This document shows, piece by piece, positions 9,961 to 22,157 of a DNA stretch of 64,000 nucleotides (position 1 is the first letter of the stretch; each line of letters starts with the position of its first letter). This stretch comes from Norana najaformis. Its lineage: Eukaryota > Annelida > Clitellata > Crassiclitellata > Hormogastridae. The translations under genes were made by a program, and so were the position numbers. Below the pieces are notes generated by a model that was not told the origin of the DNA, did no database searches, and saw nothing but the letters and a program-made list of their open reading frames with translations. The stretch lies in contig OZ029916.1 of the NCBI GenBank assembly GCA_964023275.1, forward strand, positions 23,909,453 through 23,973,452, written 5' to 3'.

Positions 9961-12079
9961 TTTTAAGATTCTGGCTGCTTGACTGAAGAAACTGCTTTGC
10001 TCTGTCAGATCTGTGAGTTGTTGTTGTTGATTAAGAAACCGAAAGGAACATTAGGGTAGAGATTTTTACTGCAAGAGTTGCAAAGCTTACAAATTATAAT
10101 TAGAGAACTATTTGTGTGACTTAGAGATATTTATTATGTAGGCTGTCACTTCACTTGGTCACCAGAACCTCCTTATATCGTGCATCATTCTGTACGCATG
10201 TCTTTTTGGTTGAGTGTCATTCTGTATGTCTGTCTTTGTGGCTGTGCATTTTCCTTTATTTGTTTGTTGTACTATGTGTTTCGGAAAGACGGACTGGCCA
10301 CCGCATAGCATTTCTTTAGACAAGGAAAATTAAAGCAGGTTCCTGAAGTTTAGTTGTGCAGGTGGATATCTCATAGATCCGGTAGATAACCTGTTGGAGA
10401 TGGACCACAGAGCTCGCTATATACACACACGCATGTCACAAATGTGTATCCTATTGAGAGTAGTTTTAAGTACAGATAGCTAGCAGAAGAAGTCAAATAG
10501 AGAAGATGCTACATACCGAGTTGTTCTAGAACGAATCGTCCTACAGTCAAGCACAATGACAGTGTTTTATAATCTGCATTCTGTTCGGTTGAAGATGGAC
10601 TTAGATTAAACTCTAAGGTAGTAGTTTGGGTAGATTAGGTTATATAGGCGTCCGGGCTCTTTACAGCTAGTAATACAGGTTATTCTAAATCTAACATATA
10701 CTCGAAATTCAAATGAAAGTATCTAACAATCTAACAGCAGCAAAATTACTAATCACTTCTGCGCCTAGCGCACAAACAATGTCAATTGTTAGAAGTAAAA
10801 GTACTGCAGAATTGCTAAAATTTTACTTTGTCCATTTGTCCAGTTTGTCCATTTTTATGCTTCGTTACAAGTAAAAGTATTAAAACGTTTACTTAAGTAT
10901 AGCGACACATTACTTTAACTTCGTCACTGATCAACGCTGCTGTTACAAAATTATTAGGGAATGATTCAAGAAAGACTTCAGTAGCGCATCATTTTCTTAA
11001 ATGATCTTCTGCTGAATGCATTACAATTAAGAACAATTAAGAACTTCCTCATCTGAAAACGATTTTAAATAGTCTCACAAATTGCTGCCAAATTCAACCA
11101 AACATCATCTGCTAAATCGCCATTCGTATCTTACAGCAAACTAACTTTTCATGGATGCAGTAAGTAAATGAACGACTAGACTTTTCTACCTGTCCTCAGG
11201 TAATATCGTACATTATTAAGCTCAAGGCATTTCGTCTTCGAACTATTATATTTCTTCCTCCAGAAGAACACACACAGAGGCAGATCACGAACCGACTATT
11301 TATTTAAAGGGTTGGTTTACTCGTTAACGAACTACTAGTTTCACATAAGGTACTGGCATGCGCTTTTGAAAGGTCTTTTAAGGGTGCTATATAAATGTTT
11401 GGACACATTCGAGCCCCCGACTCAAAGGGAAGCAAACTATCAATGTTGTCACGTGCATTCCGAGACACAAAACATTTTATTCTATGCACTTCGCATTTTT
11501 CTACATCTGAACAGGCCAGCCGAAGGCTTTGTACCAGCGTGTACGGTTAGCGCAAGCAGTATCGCAGCAGCGTACTGGCTGTTAATAAACAATTGTCCTA
11601 CATGTTCGTCGTGTCTTCTAGGCTGAGAGCCATGCCAGCGTCATACTATTCATTTCCTGCATTAATAAATCGCCTATATCGAATGTCAGTCAATGTCGCT
11701 GAGCAAAGGTGCGTGCTGCTCCTTCTCATGTACAGCAAATGTCTCAACCGAGGCTTGAACCCCCACTACGGTAACGTTAAGCTAAACAGCCACATTATCA
11801 AACACATACACAAACACACACACGGGATTGATATGACATATGAGAACTTTTCTGAATATTCAAAAGAAATGTTATTTAGTCTTCTGGTTTCCCGCGTTTT
11901 AGTCAAGAGGATGATCTAATGATGTGCAGGAGCAAATACTGTGCCACTGATGCAGAGGAAACATTATCAGCAAAACAAACACCGTCTTGCAGGCGAGGGT
12001 GTACCTGGATGTCGTCAGCATACTGGTGGGCCCAACCTCACTCAACTGACAGCCCAAAGTTGGTATCACAAGGTAAATA
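9961..12079. other. No gene seen
   Basis: A ggtgctatataaatg motif near 11380 resembles a CR1/SINE tail. The frames at 11.3-11.9 kb show no splice support or family motif. Confidence 0.45.
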
Positions 12080-12165
12080 ATGTCTGATAGCACACTGATA
12101 TTGTCTGACAGCACAAGATTAATGTCTGATAGCCCAAGGAATGCTGATAGCACAAGGGTAATTTC
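12080..12165 (+). repeat. Imperfect short tandem repeat
   Basis: Four or five diverged copies of tgtctgatagcacaag (12086-12160), probably a decayed minisatellite. Confidence 0.6.
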
Positions 12166-12434
12166 TCCTCTATAGCAAATGTCGGCGTCACAGATTTTTC
12201 TATCGTTGGATCCATTTTTTCAGTTAAAGAAGTCTTGTTGCTCCCTCTTTCAAGTCCAAAAATTGATTCTGCGCATATGATATGAAGAACATAAAGAGGC
12301 TTCAAAGTAGCGACGGGAGAGACAGCGCCTTTCACACAGACATGAACACCGGTGTGGTGCGACATATGGCCCGGGGTGAGGATCGTTCCGACTCCGTACG
12401 CTTCGGTCTCCAAGGCCGGATTTCGCGCAACCGT

Positions 12435-12485
12435 TGAAGCTAATTGTAGGGCACCAGTTTATTCAAGAGCGCTGCGTCAAGTCAG
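12435..12485 (+). repeat. Dispersed repeat, copy 2 of 3
   Basis: Shares aagctaatt, cag-like gcaccagtttattcaa and gcgct words with 1681-1735 and 45387-45440. Confidence 0.5.
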
Positions 12486-12523
12486 ATGGGTTGTCCAAAG
12501 ATACCACGTGAAGAACAAAGTCC

Positions 12524-12575
12524 GGTTGCCATAGAACCAGAGCGACAAGGAGATAGAGGAGACGTTACGGTAAGT
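12524..12575 (+). promoter_or_regulatory. X-box-like motif followed by a consensus 5' splice site
   Basis: GGTTGCCATAGAACC at 12524-12538 resembles an RFX X-box. Thirty-two bases later GG|GTAAGT-type sequence (gtaagt at 12570) is a good donor. This could be the promoter and noncoding first exon of a gene, but neither motif is decisive. Confidence 0.2.
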
Positions 12576-13565
12576 TTGTTTTAGGTTGGCGTAAATGACA
12601 TTATTTTATATGTAGATATTAGGTAAATTTTATTACATTACAGCCCAAAATGACCTCTATCCCTCTTCCAATCTCCTCTCTACTTTTCATGCTATAATCC
12701 TGCTCAGTTTCAGTACTGTTTATGCTTATTTGCACTCGCACTTTCAAAACGAGGCTCGTGCTCTAACTGAGCGCTACTGCAGGGATATGGTCTGGATTTC
12801 TTCTAAGGAATTAAGTGGATGAAAGTTAATTTGGTTGCGTAATTGACCAATTTCTTTATTCACGTAAAACTCCTTACTTATGTGGTTGCCTAACTAAAAA
12901 TAGACTTGAGTATAAAGAAATAATAATTATCATGTTTATTTAACGTATTTGGCTGGACCAGATCTCGCATTCCTAGTGATAGTTTAGCTTGATATTTGCT
13001 ACCTGACGTCACCGGCCACTTGAATCAATATTTTTCGGAACTATTTGCACCACTGTCCCTATAGCATTGCACTGGCATAAACAGACACAAACATAGGGCT
13101 ACTGACGGACACAGACAGTGATATAGATAGAGACAGGAAGAGAGACAAGAGGGGAGAAAACATTTTATCAATTAATGACTTCCAATTCCAGTCTTGGCAC
13201 ACTGAAACGATTTCTGTGCGATGAAATATCAATTCAAAGGCAGTCAAGTCACTGAGCTAATTCGTTTTTAAATTAACTTTTCTTGATGACTTTAACATTA
13301 TTTAGACTGGCGCAGGCTGCGCTTTTGTTAGGCACTTAAAAGGCTTTATTGTGTCTACATGTATATGTATATATATATATATGGGCATACATAAGAAGAA
13401 GCTTAGAATAATATTCTATTACACGTGTTTATAATGGCGAAATTACATCGCTTTAATGCCGGGTAGAGTTGCATCAGCAATCGACAGTTTCCATGCCATC
13501 CAGCATGCATGCATCTGCCAACTTGTACCAGTGAGTCAGTCAGTCCTCTTAGCCTATAATGTGCA

Positions 13566-13566
<1 letters not shown>
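12576..13566. other. No gene seen
   Basis: Contains a purine-rich ACAGA/GAGA patch (13075-13150) and a short TATATA run (13363-13382). Confidence 0.5.

Positions 13567-13606
<40 letters not shown>
13567..13606 (+). repeat. (TCTG)n microsatellite
   Basis: Ten perfect TCTG units. Confidence 0.97.
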
Positions 13607-15173
13607 TCTTGTCTATCCTAGTTTATAATCGAATTCCTGTCTCTACGCAGTGATAGACGCCTTTTGCAACTATCAGTGTCACAGGGTCACTAGTAAAATC
13701 CTCACTATTCAACATGTCACAGTAATACCACAGTCCTAGTAGGCCTAGGAAACAAAAACGCGTTTTAACACAAAGGCCTATGTCAGTGGAAAGGTTGAGC
13801 TGTTTTGCATTTCTTTTGTCGTCTTTGCGCATCCATCAACCGACTGACCCCCGCGGTTGAAGAATACTTGTCATAAATGTTAGCTTACCACACGATTTTT
13901 GGGTTCGCTTTCGTGTTTAGAGCAATTTGTTATTGCCTATATTTTCTAACTACATTGGTCTACTTAGCTCCTTCGGAAAGAGCATTTTGTTCTGAGTCTG
14001 TGCATGAAAAATTTTTCGGATTATTTGTTCCCCTATGGCGAAGCATAGCGATCGTGACTATATTTACGAGAGATGTATCTCAGGCTAGAGCTGCGTTTTA
14101 AAGGCTGATAAGCTTCATGAAGTCTTAGGTTTGCTTTATGTAAAAAGATCCTAGATTCAATACCTTTCAACATGACATGGCCTGAGTGTCAATGTCTGGT
14201 GGGTTTTGATCAGTGTGTGCGTTGGCAAATTAATAAAGCCAAACCAAGCCTTGTTTTACTTGTTTTCCTTATCTAGAATGACATGACCTCATGTACCTTA
14301 ATCTAAATTACATTTACCTCATATTGTTTTGCTTTACCTTTAACTGTAGTATTAACTTCAGAAATGAATCAGCACTGGAAGCGAACATTTATTCAGTTTA
14401 ACAGCCTAATATATACATATAGGCTGATTTAGGCCTGAGGGTATAAATATTTAATCCTTATAAAGTCTTCGTGTATAATATAACTTAAGCTAATATATAT
14501 ATATATATATATATATATAGTTTTTAAAATATATAAATATGCCTAATGTGCATAACAATATAATCCTATAATATATAATGACTATAACAGTGGAGAGGGT
14601 GTGTCTATGCGATTCGAGCGAATTCATTTACGAGTCCATCGGGTACTCGACCTGGCATGTAATAAGACTCGGCAGTTGTGCTCATTCTTCAGCCGAGCAG
14701 CAAATCCATTACTGGCCACAAGGAAACCTGTCTGAACGAGACTGTTCTTTACGAGAAAGACGGTTTTCAGATGCATGCGGCGTGTAAGGGCGCTTATTTA
14801 TGTCATTTATATAGCGCAGGCGTATTTGTTGTCGGCTCTATATTTAGTCCGACCTGCAGATGCAGCTGCTTTGAGTGCATGTGTTTATAGGGACGCGTGT
14901 GGCTGCCTGAGCATCGGAACAGCTGTTGGGATTTTGTGTAGCTACTGCTGTTCAGGATCTACGTTTGCGATAATCTCAGAGACCTGCTATGTGTATCTGT
15001 GACGGCATCGATCACAGAGGTATTGTTGCGTAGGTAGAGGGCTACAAAAGGATTGAGGCCATGGATAAGTCTCCAAGTGAAAAAGGGTTACACGCTTGGG
15101 ATGTTTTCAAATAAAATGTGTCGCAAAACTGTAGCCTACTGTAGAATCTAAAGAGTTATGGTTTAGAAGACGC
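13607..15173. other. No gene seen; (TA)n inside
   Basis: A (TA)n run at 14492-14518. Frames at 14.6-15.0 kb overlap one another and show no family motif. Confidence 0.45.
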
Positions 15174-15410
15174 AGAGCAACATGCTAAGCATTTCCAAAC
15201 AACTCTAATGAAGTCGGTTACCTCTTTCTATTAGACTAAGAGCAACATGCCAGCGCAACTCGAGTAGATCAGTTGCCTATTTGAGTAAGTTGCTTGGATA
15301 TAGAGCAGAAACGCAAATTCAATGTCAGTGGATCGGTTGAGTCAGCTGTCATAGACACAGGGCAACATGTCCATACAATGCCAAAAAATCGGTTGCCTCC
15401 TCGAATCCTC
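15174..15410 (+). repeat. Four degenerate ~60-bp tandem units
   Basis: Units start at about 15174, 15239, 15303 and 15359. Each opens with agagcaacatg or a close variant and contains tcggttgcct-like words near its middle or end. Spacing is 65, 64 and 56 bp. An old, heavily diverged minisatellite. Confidence 0.55.
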
Positions 15411-16204
15411 TTCCCTGCTGTGATTCATGAGGAGTAGTCGCATGAATGAAGTGCGTGAACAAATGTTAAGAATGCCGAGCGCGTGGCTCAGCTAAATAGC
15501 AGCGATGCTAAGCATTCAGTCGCTGTACCATAAGAAATCGTTGACGAAGGAACGAAGGAACGAACGAATGAAGGGAAAATGGTTGCGGCCGAAGCATCGA
15601 TTTCCTGCCTCTCTAGCACAATAAATCCAAATGTAGCAAGTTTATCATCATGCATGCTTCCATAATTGTGTCATAAGCCCAGTTCACAGCTGCATATCTG
15701 TAATATTTAGTCTAACGAGCATGCACGCAGAGTTAGCTTATACATCATATCATTCAGTAAAACAGGTTGATTATAATCACATGCATAATTATATACATGT
15801 ATATGACTGAATATGCTAGAATGTGTATAATGCAAATTATTTCAATATCAGGTCGAGTATGCCTGATGTTGGACTGTATGGACTATTGATTGTATGCTTT
15901 CCATAAATTTAGTCAGTTATTGTTTTCTAAAGGTCTAAACTGCAGTTTCTTTTAATTAGAGCGACTGGCCTGTCCACTTTCTGCCTAAAGGTAGTTTAGG
16001 TTTCGAAGACATTGGTTATTGTTAATACAGACATCTAATAAACAGACGAGAGCCTCAGATACGGTCAGTCGAGGCTCTAAGCGAACTTTCTTCCATTTAA
16101 ATTACCGTTAGAAAACTATGCCGTTGGGCTACAATAAATTATTGCTAATATTAAGAAAGTATTGCTATATTATATTGCTATGTTATTGCTATATTATATG
16201 GCTA
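15411..16204. other. No gene seen
   Basis: Includes a TAT/GCTATAT-rich patch at 16140-16220. No exon or element was recognised. Confidence 0.5.
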
Positions 16205-16845
16205 TATTGCTATATTACTATGCTAAGACTGTATACGCCTAGCGATGAGTGTTGGTTTGTCGATCGCACCAAAGGCAGCAGGGGGGTCGAGGCCTATAAA
16301 TAGAGAGGATTTGTGTCCAAAAGCGGTGTAGGTATCATCAAGGATTTTCAATAAGGCTGTTTCAGTCGAATGGTGCCTATGGCAAGCTGACTGATAATTG
16401 TTAATATTAAAGAAGCTGCCGACATGAGGCAAGTGACGAGCCAGGAAGATACTTTCCAGAATCATCGACTGTGTATGTAAGTTTGAAATTGGATTATGGT
16501 TAGAAGGATCATCCGGGTGAAGACCCTAATTCTTCAGCAGAGATGTAACAGAGGCAGATCTGTCGCAGGCTAGAAACCGTCCGCTGCTGAAAGACAAATT
16601 GCAAGACGATAGCTGGAGTGAACACGTCCGCACACTACTTTAACAGGGACAATAGGAAAGCATCCATCGGAGGTGATCCTCTTGGTGAGGAGTTTGAAGA
16701 GTTCCACAGCATCCACAGGTCGTCGAGATGCGTGCCGACATCTATCGTATCCGATGCAAGAGGGTCCATGGGTTTTCCGGACAGTTGCTTGGCAATCGAA
16801 AGCGTAGGGCTACCTACTTTATTCTCACTTAATCTTTATCTCGAG
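16205..16845 (-). pseudogene. CR1-like LINE reverse transcriptase fragment
   Basis: The minus strand, read across several frames, gives the N-terminal half of a CR1/L2-type RT. Near 16660-16590 it reads MDAFLLSLLK and CADVFTPAIV. Near 16530-16470 it has the HNPISNL motif that corresponds to RPISNL. At 16465-16223 it reads SACHRHHSTETALLKILDDT and then FIGLDPPAAFGAIDKPTL, equivalent to LDLSAAFDTIDH. At least three frameshifts and a mutated motif (DPPAAFGAI for DLSAAFDTI) show it is dead. It is the same family as the RT piece at 59138-59640. 5' and 3' parts are missing. Confidence 0.85.
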
Positions 16846-17590
16846 ATATGGCTACAGTGGCAATAGCATCCCGGAGTACCTCAGTTCCAGTCTACAGTCC
16901 ACTCAGTAGAATTTCATTTGAAGGAACTGTTGATATAGTTATGCGGTTAGCTCTTCTTTTGGCCTAATTCCAAAAGGAACAAAAGTATACGGCTGCTCTT
17001 TCCGGCTTCCTTAATTCTATTCTCTCTTTAATTTTGTTTCTGAGCTCCTGATTTGTGTTTTATTCTGTCAATTCCATAATGACGGTATTATTTCTACACA
17101 GCCTTATACAGACTGAACTGTAGTCACATTTCAATATTTTATATACTAGGGCATACATAGCCTACATCTGTGGACATTTGATAATAGTTGAAAGACAGCT
17201 GGCTAAAACAGGACTCAATCATCACCCCGATTTCGAAGCTACAACCTATCTGCAATTTCTCTTTCCTTTCTGCTGCAACTTCTAAGGTTCAGGGTTCAGA
17301 GTAAACGGAAATTAGCCTTGACCTACTCACAAGATGCAAGTATGAATATAGTGTACGTGCATATATAGAAATACACTGTACATACATATATATCTACACA
17401 AGTGGCAATACATGCATACTAGGCCACAGAGAGACATGATACTGAGATGGAGAGCCATCATCTATAAGAATACATCTTTTGTAAAATGAATGGAACCGCA
17501 AAATTTATCATTTGCACTAGTTTTCTTGCATTATTTTTGAGGTTTTCACGTTGTATTGTAGCCGTAGTTTAAGTCTTCCATCCCATATAT
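16846..17590. other. No gene seen
   Basis: AT-rich DNA without recognisable exon or element. Confidence 0.5.
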
Positions 17591-17970
17591 ATAAAAAGAG
17601 ACAGAGAGAAATGAACAGAGAGGAAGAGATTGACAGACAGACAGACAGACAGATAGATAGATAGATAAATAAATAGATAGAGAGAGATAGAGAAAGAGAG
17701 AAAGAAAGAGAAAGAGACAGAGAGGTAAATAGAGAGAGAAAGATAGATAATTAAACAGAGAGAAAGAGAGAGATAAATAGAGAGACAAATAGAGAGAGAT
17801 AAATACAGAGAGATAAATAGAGAGAGATAAATTAAGAGTTATATATATATCTATAGATAGAGAGAGAGTGAGACAGAGATAAATAAATGGAGAAAAAGAG
17901 ATAGAGAGAAGTACATAGAGAGAGAGAGAGACAGAGAGAAATACAGAGAGGGAGAGAGGAAGATAGAGTA
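17591..17970 (+). repeat. Long purine tract: GACA/GATA/GAGA mosaic
   Basis: About 380 bases of gaca, gata, gaga and gaaa tetramers. Nearly pure purine plus T/C in fixed positions; compound microsatellite. Stop-free on the minus strand only because of composition. Confidence 0.95.
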
Positions 17971-18289
17971 AACCATTCAATCGTGTATCGTGAGCGCCAG
18001 TTGCAGTAATCAGAAAAGCCTTGCACTTAATCCAGTTGTGCTGTGCAAGGCGAGGAGGAGGATCTTTGATCAGCAAAATGGATGACCGGAGTCAGGTGCA
18101 AAAGAAGTGTCCTTTAAGATCCGGAAGACATCTTGGTCTCTGTCTCCTTATCAGCCCAAGCCTCAGCCTCCGCAACAGCAGCACCAGCAGCAGCCAGGAT
18201 GCTGTTTACTTTGTCGGCGTCAGTCGCGGATGCTTAGCAGCCCTTGCATCCTGAAACTGCGCCGAATAAAATTGGCAAAATTATCGATC
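17971..18289. other. No gene seen
   Basis: Contains a short CAGCAGCA run (18175-18195). No supported exon. Confidence 0.45.
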
Positions 18290-18490
18290 GAAGTCATATA
18301 TATTATATATATACATAGATATATACGCATATATGTAGATATACGTAGGTATATATGTATATACACGAATCGCATATGGTTTTATATCTACCCTTATATA
18401 TACTTTTTGCATGTGCTATATACATGTATATATATACATACATATATACATATACATACATGTGTGTATAATACATATGTAGGTATATCT
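18290..18490 (+). repeat. TATATACA-type AT-rich tract
   Basis: Irregular mixture of tatata, tacata and gtatat words; decayed microsatellite. Confidence 0.85.
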
Positions 18491-18989
18491 ATAGAAGGCG
18501 TATGGTTTATAGAGATAATTGTCTGTATGTGCTTCTGCCATGCATATAGAGGCCAAGAGTGGTAGTAATATACTGGAAGGCATCCTTGGATCGAGAGAAG
18601 CCTATATAGAGTGGGTGCCGCCCGCTGTTAGGTCAGTGAACGAGAAGCAGCTGTCAGATAAAAAGTATTAGACTCGCAAAGCCAGGCAGATGGACGACGA
18701 CCGGAGAGAATGGGGGGAGTCGATTGAAGGGAGGGAGCTGATGGTCAATTCCTGTTGGTAGGTCCTAATTTGGCGCTTGCACAGACCAGGTACAGTGGGA
18801 TTGAGGGCAGACGGCAGCTGGATACAAATTGACGCGAATTAGGTAGGAAGTTGAACCATTGCCTACTTGCCGACCTGATGCTCTGCAGCTGTCTCTAACG
18901 CGGTTCCTAGACGCGATCTTCAGTTGTGGGTGTGTGCTGCTGAACTCGCAGTAGGCCTGCTAGTTTTACCTGAGATACCAGACGGGACT
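18491..18989. other. No gene seen
   Basis: GC-richer than its neighbours (18600-18950), but no coding frame or motif was recognised. Confidence 0.45.
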
Positions 18990-19062
18990 TATTACATGTC
19001 GAGTACGGAAACAGCATCAGACTCTAAGGCATAGCACCTGGGTTCGAATCCGATTAAATAAT
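18990..19062 (+). repeat. tRNA-like SINE head (B box)
   Basis: A perfect RNA polymerase III B box, GGTTCGAATCC, at 19041-19051 follows the tRNA-like context gcatagcacctg. The rest does not fold as a proper tRNA, so this is likely a SINE remnant. Confidence 0.4.
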
Positions 19063-19168
19063 AAACCTACTTAGATAGACCTACCTACGAATGGTTATCT
19101 ATTCGTATATCCGTATAATTTATCTTAGATAAATTATAACTTTTGATTTTGATCTAACAGATCTAACA

Positions 19169-19169
<1 letters not shown>

Positions 19170-19253
<84 letters not shown>
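19170..19253 (+). repeat. Inverted (TAA)n/(TTA)n microsatellite pair
   Basis: About ten TAA units are followed directly by about seventeen TTA units, giving a perfect ~30-bp self-complementary stem. On the minus strand the TTA part is the (TAA)n tail of the LINE fragment at 19290-19515. Confidence 0.95.
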
Positions 19254-19257
<4 letters not shown>

Positions 19258-19289
19258 AAAATGTGACAGTTTCATTAAAATAAATTAAT

Positions 19290-19515
19290 TTAGAAATCGC
19301 CGTCTCCAGTGGGTTCAGAGCATGATGGCAATGTTCCGGAGAGGCAGATAACATTTCCTCGTTGAACAGCCACCGAAATCTTCTGAAACAAGAAAGAGGT
19401 TTCTGGAGGATCATGGGTTGCATCTGTTGTCCGGCTTCCCAATTCTGTGATGAACTCCAGTCCTTCCTTGCTCCAGGCTCCGCTGGTCTCCAAGGCCACT
19501 GCCACGAAGGCGTTA
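19290..19515 (-). pseudogene. 3'-terminal fragment of a second LINE type (ORF C-terminus)
   Basis: The minus strand reads AVALETSGAWSKEGLEFITE, then LFQKISVAVQRGNVICL, then a stop and a (TAA)n tail. From memory this is the conserved C-terminus (ETxGxW..FLxELGRR..TGDPRE..FLFQRxSVAVQRGN) of a non-LTR family common in corals and molluscs. The same family, more decayed, forms 59660-61868. The copy is 5'-truncated to ~75 codons, and an (AAT)n array at 19518-19578 borders its 5' side. Confidence 0.7.
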
Positions 19516-19516
19516 T

Positions 19517-19517
<1 letters not shown>

Positions 19518-19578
<61 letters not shown>
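19518..19578 (+). repeat. (AAT)n microsatellite
   Basis: About nineteen perfect AAT units, followed by degenerate GATGAT and AATAAT up to 19650. Confidence 0.97.
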
Positions 19579-19650
19579 ATTATTATTAAATATAATGATG
19601 ATGATGATGATGATAATAATAAAAATAATAATATAGTGATAGTAATAACA

Positions 19651-20328
19651 ATAATAAAAACAAAAGATATTAAAATTGTAAAAGATCGTTATCTATTCGA
19701 ATTTTCATGCATACGATGAGGTGTGACATCTTCTAACTACTTAGCATATTTCTGCGAAGCGACACTGACTTCTACAGAAACTGCTTACGCAGAATACAAA
19801 TTACAGACAGGCGGAAATCTTTCGCCAAAATGCGCTGCATAACTGTTATAATTGTTTCCTTTCTTTATTTATAGTCCGTTGACCTTTAATATTTATCTGC
19901 TTCGCCATGACGTCAGCAGCTGATGAAACACATAAATATAAAGTGTCTACTATAAGCATTGCGCGCAAAACATGAAACTGAAATGAAGCCAACATTTATG
20001 CATATGGTTAAACAGGTAAATATACTTATACATATGTTACCTCATAAACAAGATCGAAAACAAGCGATGACGTCACTGAGTAGGCCTACTGCGTAGCTGT
20101 TATTCCTGCAAGCATATTGATGCTGACAGAACAACAGAAGCCAGAAATGTAATTGTCAATTAGCTTCAACGCAAGCTGTGCTAAATAAATACGCCATATA
20201 AATGTCTATTACAATCTGGAACAATACTGGTCAGCAGATATCTATATGAAAGTACTAGTAAACATAGGCAATCCAGGCCTGCATAGGTATTTGCATGTAT
20301 AAGTTTCATATATAAATTTCAGTTGTAG
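19651..20328. other. No gene seen
   Basis: AT-rich noncoding DNA. Confidence 0.5.
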
Positions 20329-20444
20329 TTTTCCATGTAAACATGTATTTGATGAGCTTGGTTTCTTTGATGTAGGCCTAGCTTGGGCATATGCTTGAGC
20401 TCATCAAGAAACCAAGCTCATCAAATACATGTTTACATGGAAAA
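20329..20444. repeat. Near-perfect 43-bp inverted repeat with 29-nt spacer
   Basis: The left arm 20329-20372 and right arm 20402-20444 are reverse complements over 43 of 44 positions; the only difference is one missing base. A transcript would fold into a long hairpin. It may be a foldback transposon remnant or a hairpin-RNA locus. The (AT)n palindrome at 20445-20505 abuts it. Confidence 0.95.
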
Positions 20445-20453
20445 TATAATAAG

Positions 20454-20491
<38 letters not shown>

Positions 20492-20505
20492 CTTATAATA
20501 TTTAC
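20445..20505. repeat. AT palindrome with aaggaat/attcctt arms
   Basis: ataataaggaatata, a run of about fifteen TA dinucleotides, then tatattccttataat. The whole is self-complementary except one position. Confidence 0.95.
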
Positions 20506-22023
20506 ACATACTCTGACTCGTTTATATGAATGTGCTTGATAACATTCATATTATTTGCCTGTCATAGATATTATCAGCATGCAATTTGTATGAAGAGGAT
20601 TTTCCCCTCAATGCACCAGATCCCCGTCCACACACTGGACTATGGTCCGAAATCCCTGTTGTTTCCTCCGGGAATGCCTATTATAGACGACATGTTGCAG
20701 GAAGCAGGGGAAGTCTTTTCCGGAAAGATCGTCCCTAAATATTTTTAAAGGTTGTTAAAATTATTTCGAAAATTTGTCAAAACCTCTGGGTCCGCCTCTC
20801 CTGGATCGGCCACCTCCACTGCAGAGCGACAAGCCTTTTCCCGACACTTCATACCTCCAAGTCGCATACTGGATATCGTGATGTATGTCTGCAGCAGTCT
20901 GCCTGTGTTTGTGCAGTAGGCCCCTATATAACAGTGCATGTGAATATCTGCGAATTCTTGAGCATGTTTACATGTCGGTCGTCGTTCGATTGTACTCGCG
21001 ATCTTTGAACTGAACTCATCTGTTGTCGAGACTTATTGCCAAAGAGGTAATTTCGCGGCTAATGACATCGTCTTTGCTGCAGGTGTCTTTGTATCAGATG
21101 TCTTTATTACCTAGGTTTAGCCTATTCTTCAGTTGCTGTTTATTTCTTGTCGGAGCCCCTTATCAGCTGTCCGAGGCTATGCCTACAATCTTCTCCAGTT
21201 AGCCTACTTTCATTATTATCATTTATCACAATATGAATAAAAATCGGGCGTTGATGGGAAACCCCGTTAATACATCTTTATGTAGGCCTAAGGCCTGTTG
21301 ACTGTTTGAGGCAGAAATGAGTTTTTATCAAATACTTTACCCGACTGTCGCGTGCACATGCCAATATGAAGACAACGCATTGAACGATTTTTGCACTGGA
21401 CACGCAATCGTAAATTTTGAGTTGAGTGTTTTAATTGTAACAAATTTGTAACAGATATTTATGTTGCGACTTTTATGATCTTTTACGATTTTTATAGAGT
21501 GCTAACAAATGCATTACTTACTTACTTACTTATCTGTGTCTTAGAAGCGATGGTTATGATAATTGTGATGGTCATAGCGGCTTTGTATGATCTTATTCAA
21601 CACATCGTGCTGTCAGAATTCTGGATTATGTTCAAGAACTCTAGCTAGAAAGAGGACTGATTTGACAAGAATAAGGACTGGACATGCGGCAGAAGGAGAA
21701 TGCTCTAAAATATCCGAAGACTGAGCTTGCTGTTTCTATTCAGTCGAAGTAATTAATCCAGAGGCATGAATTCTTCTTCGCAGACACGTAGCCTTCTGTC
21801 GTGTCTGATTCGTCGTGGATTCCTAAGGCGCTTATTATTCCGACCCCAATCAGGGATTTGACTGACACGGCTTTGTTTCTTGCACTCCGCTTGATATGTC
21901 TGGGAACTCCACACACTAACGTAGTTGGAATGCTCGGATACACTTAGTGTTCGGTGATAAAAGAATGTGGCCTATAGCCAGCCACTTTTTCTTATCCGAG
22001 GAAACTATGCAGCTGCACTGGAT
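20506..22023. other. No gene seen
   Basis: Small overlapping frames on both strands only. A (ACTT)n run of four units lies at about 21518. Confidence 0.45.
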
Positions 22024-22040
22024 GATATATAAAGGGCTGG
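22024..22040 (+). promoter_or_regulatory. TATA-like box
   Basis: gatatataaagggc lies about 80 bases upstream of a 39-codon ORF whose ATG is at about 22099 (begins MRIGSTEQRT). This could be a promoter, but there is no independent support. Confidence 0.2.
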
Positions 22041-22157
22041 ACTGAGCCAAGGAGACCGGAGAGGAGTGGCGCCGCCGGATTCCGAGACCTGGACTTTGTC
22101 ATGCGCATCGGTTCCACTGAGCAGAGAACAGGAACTAATCTTGCTGATCAAATGAAG

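Noticed and set aside
17546..18076. 176-codon minus-strand frame
   Set aside because: It is created by the GACA/GATA/GAGA tract; the protein is only Leu/Ser/Tyr repeats.
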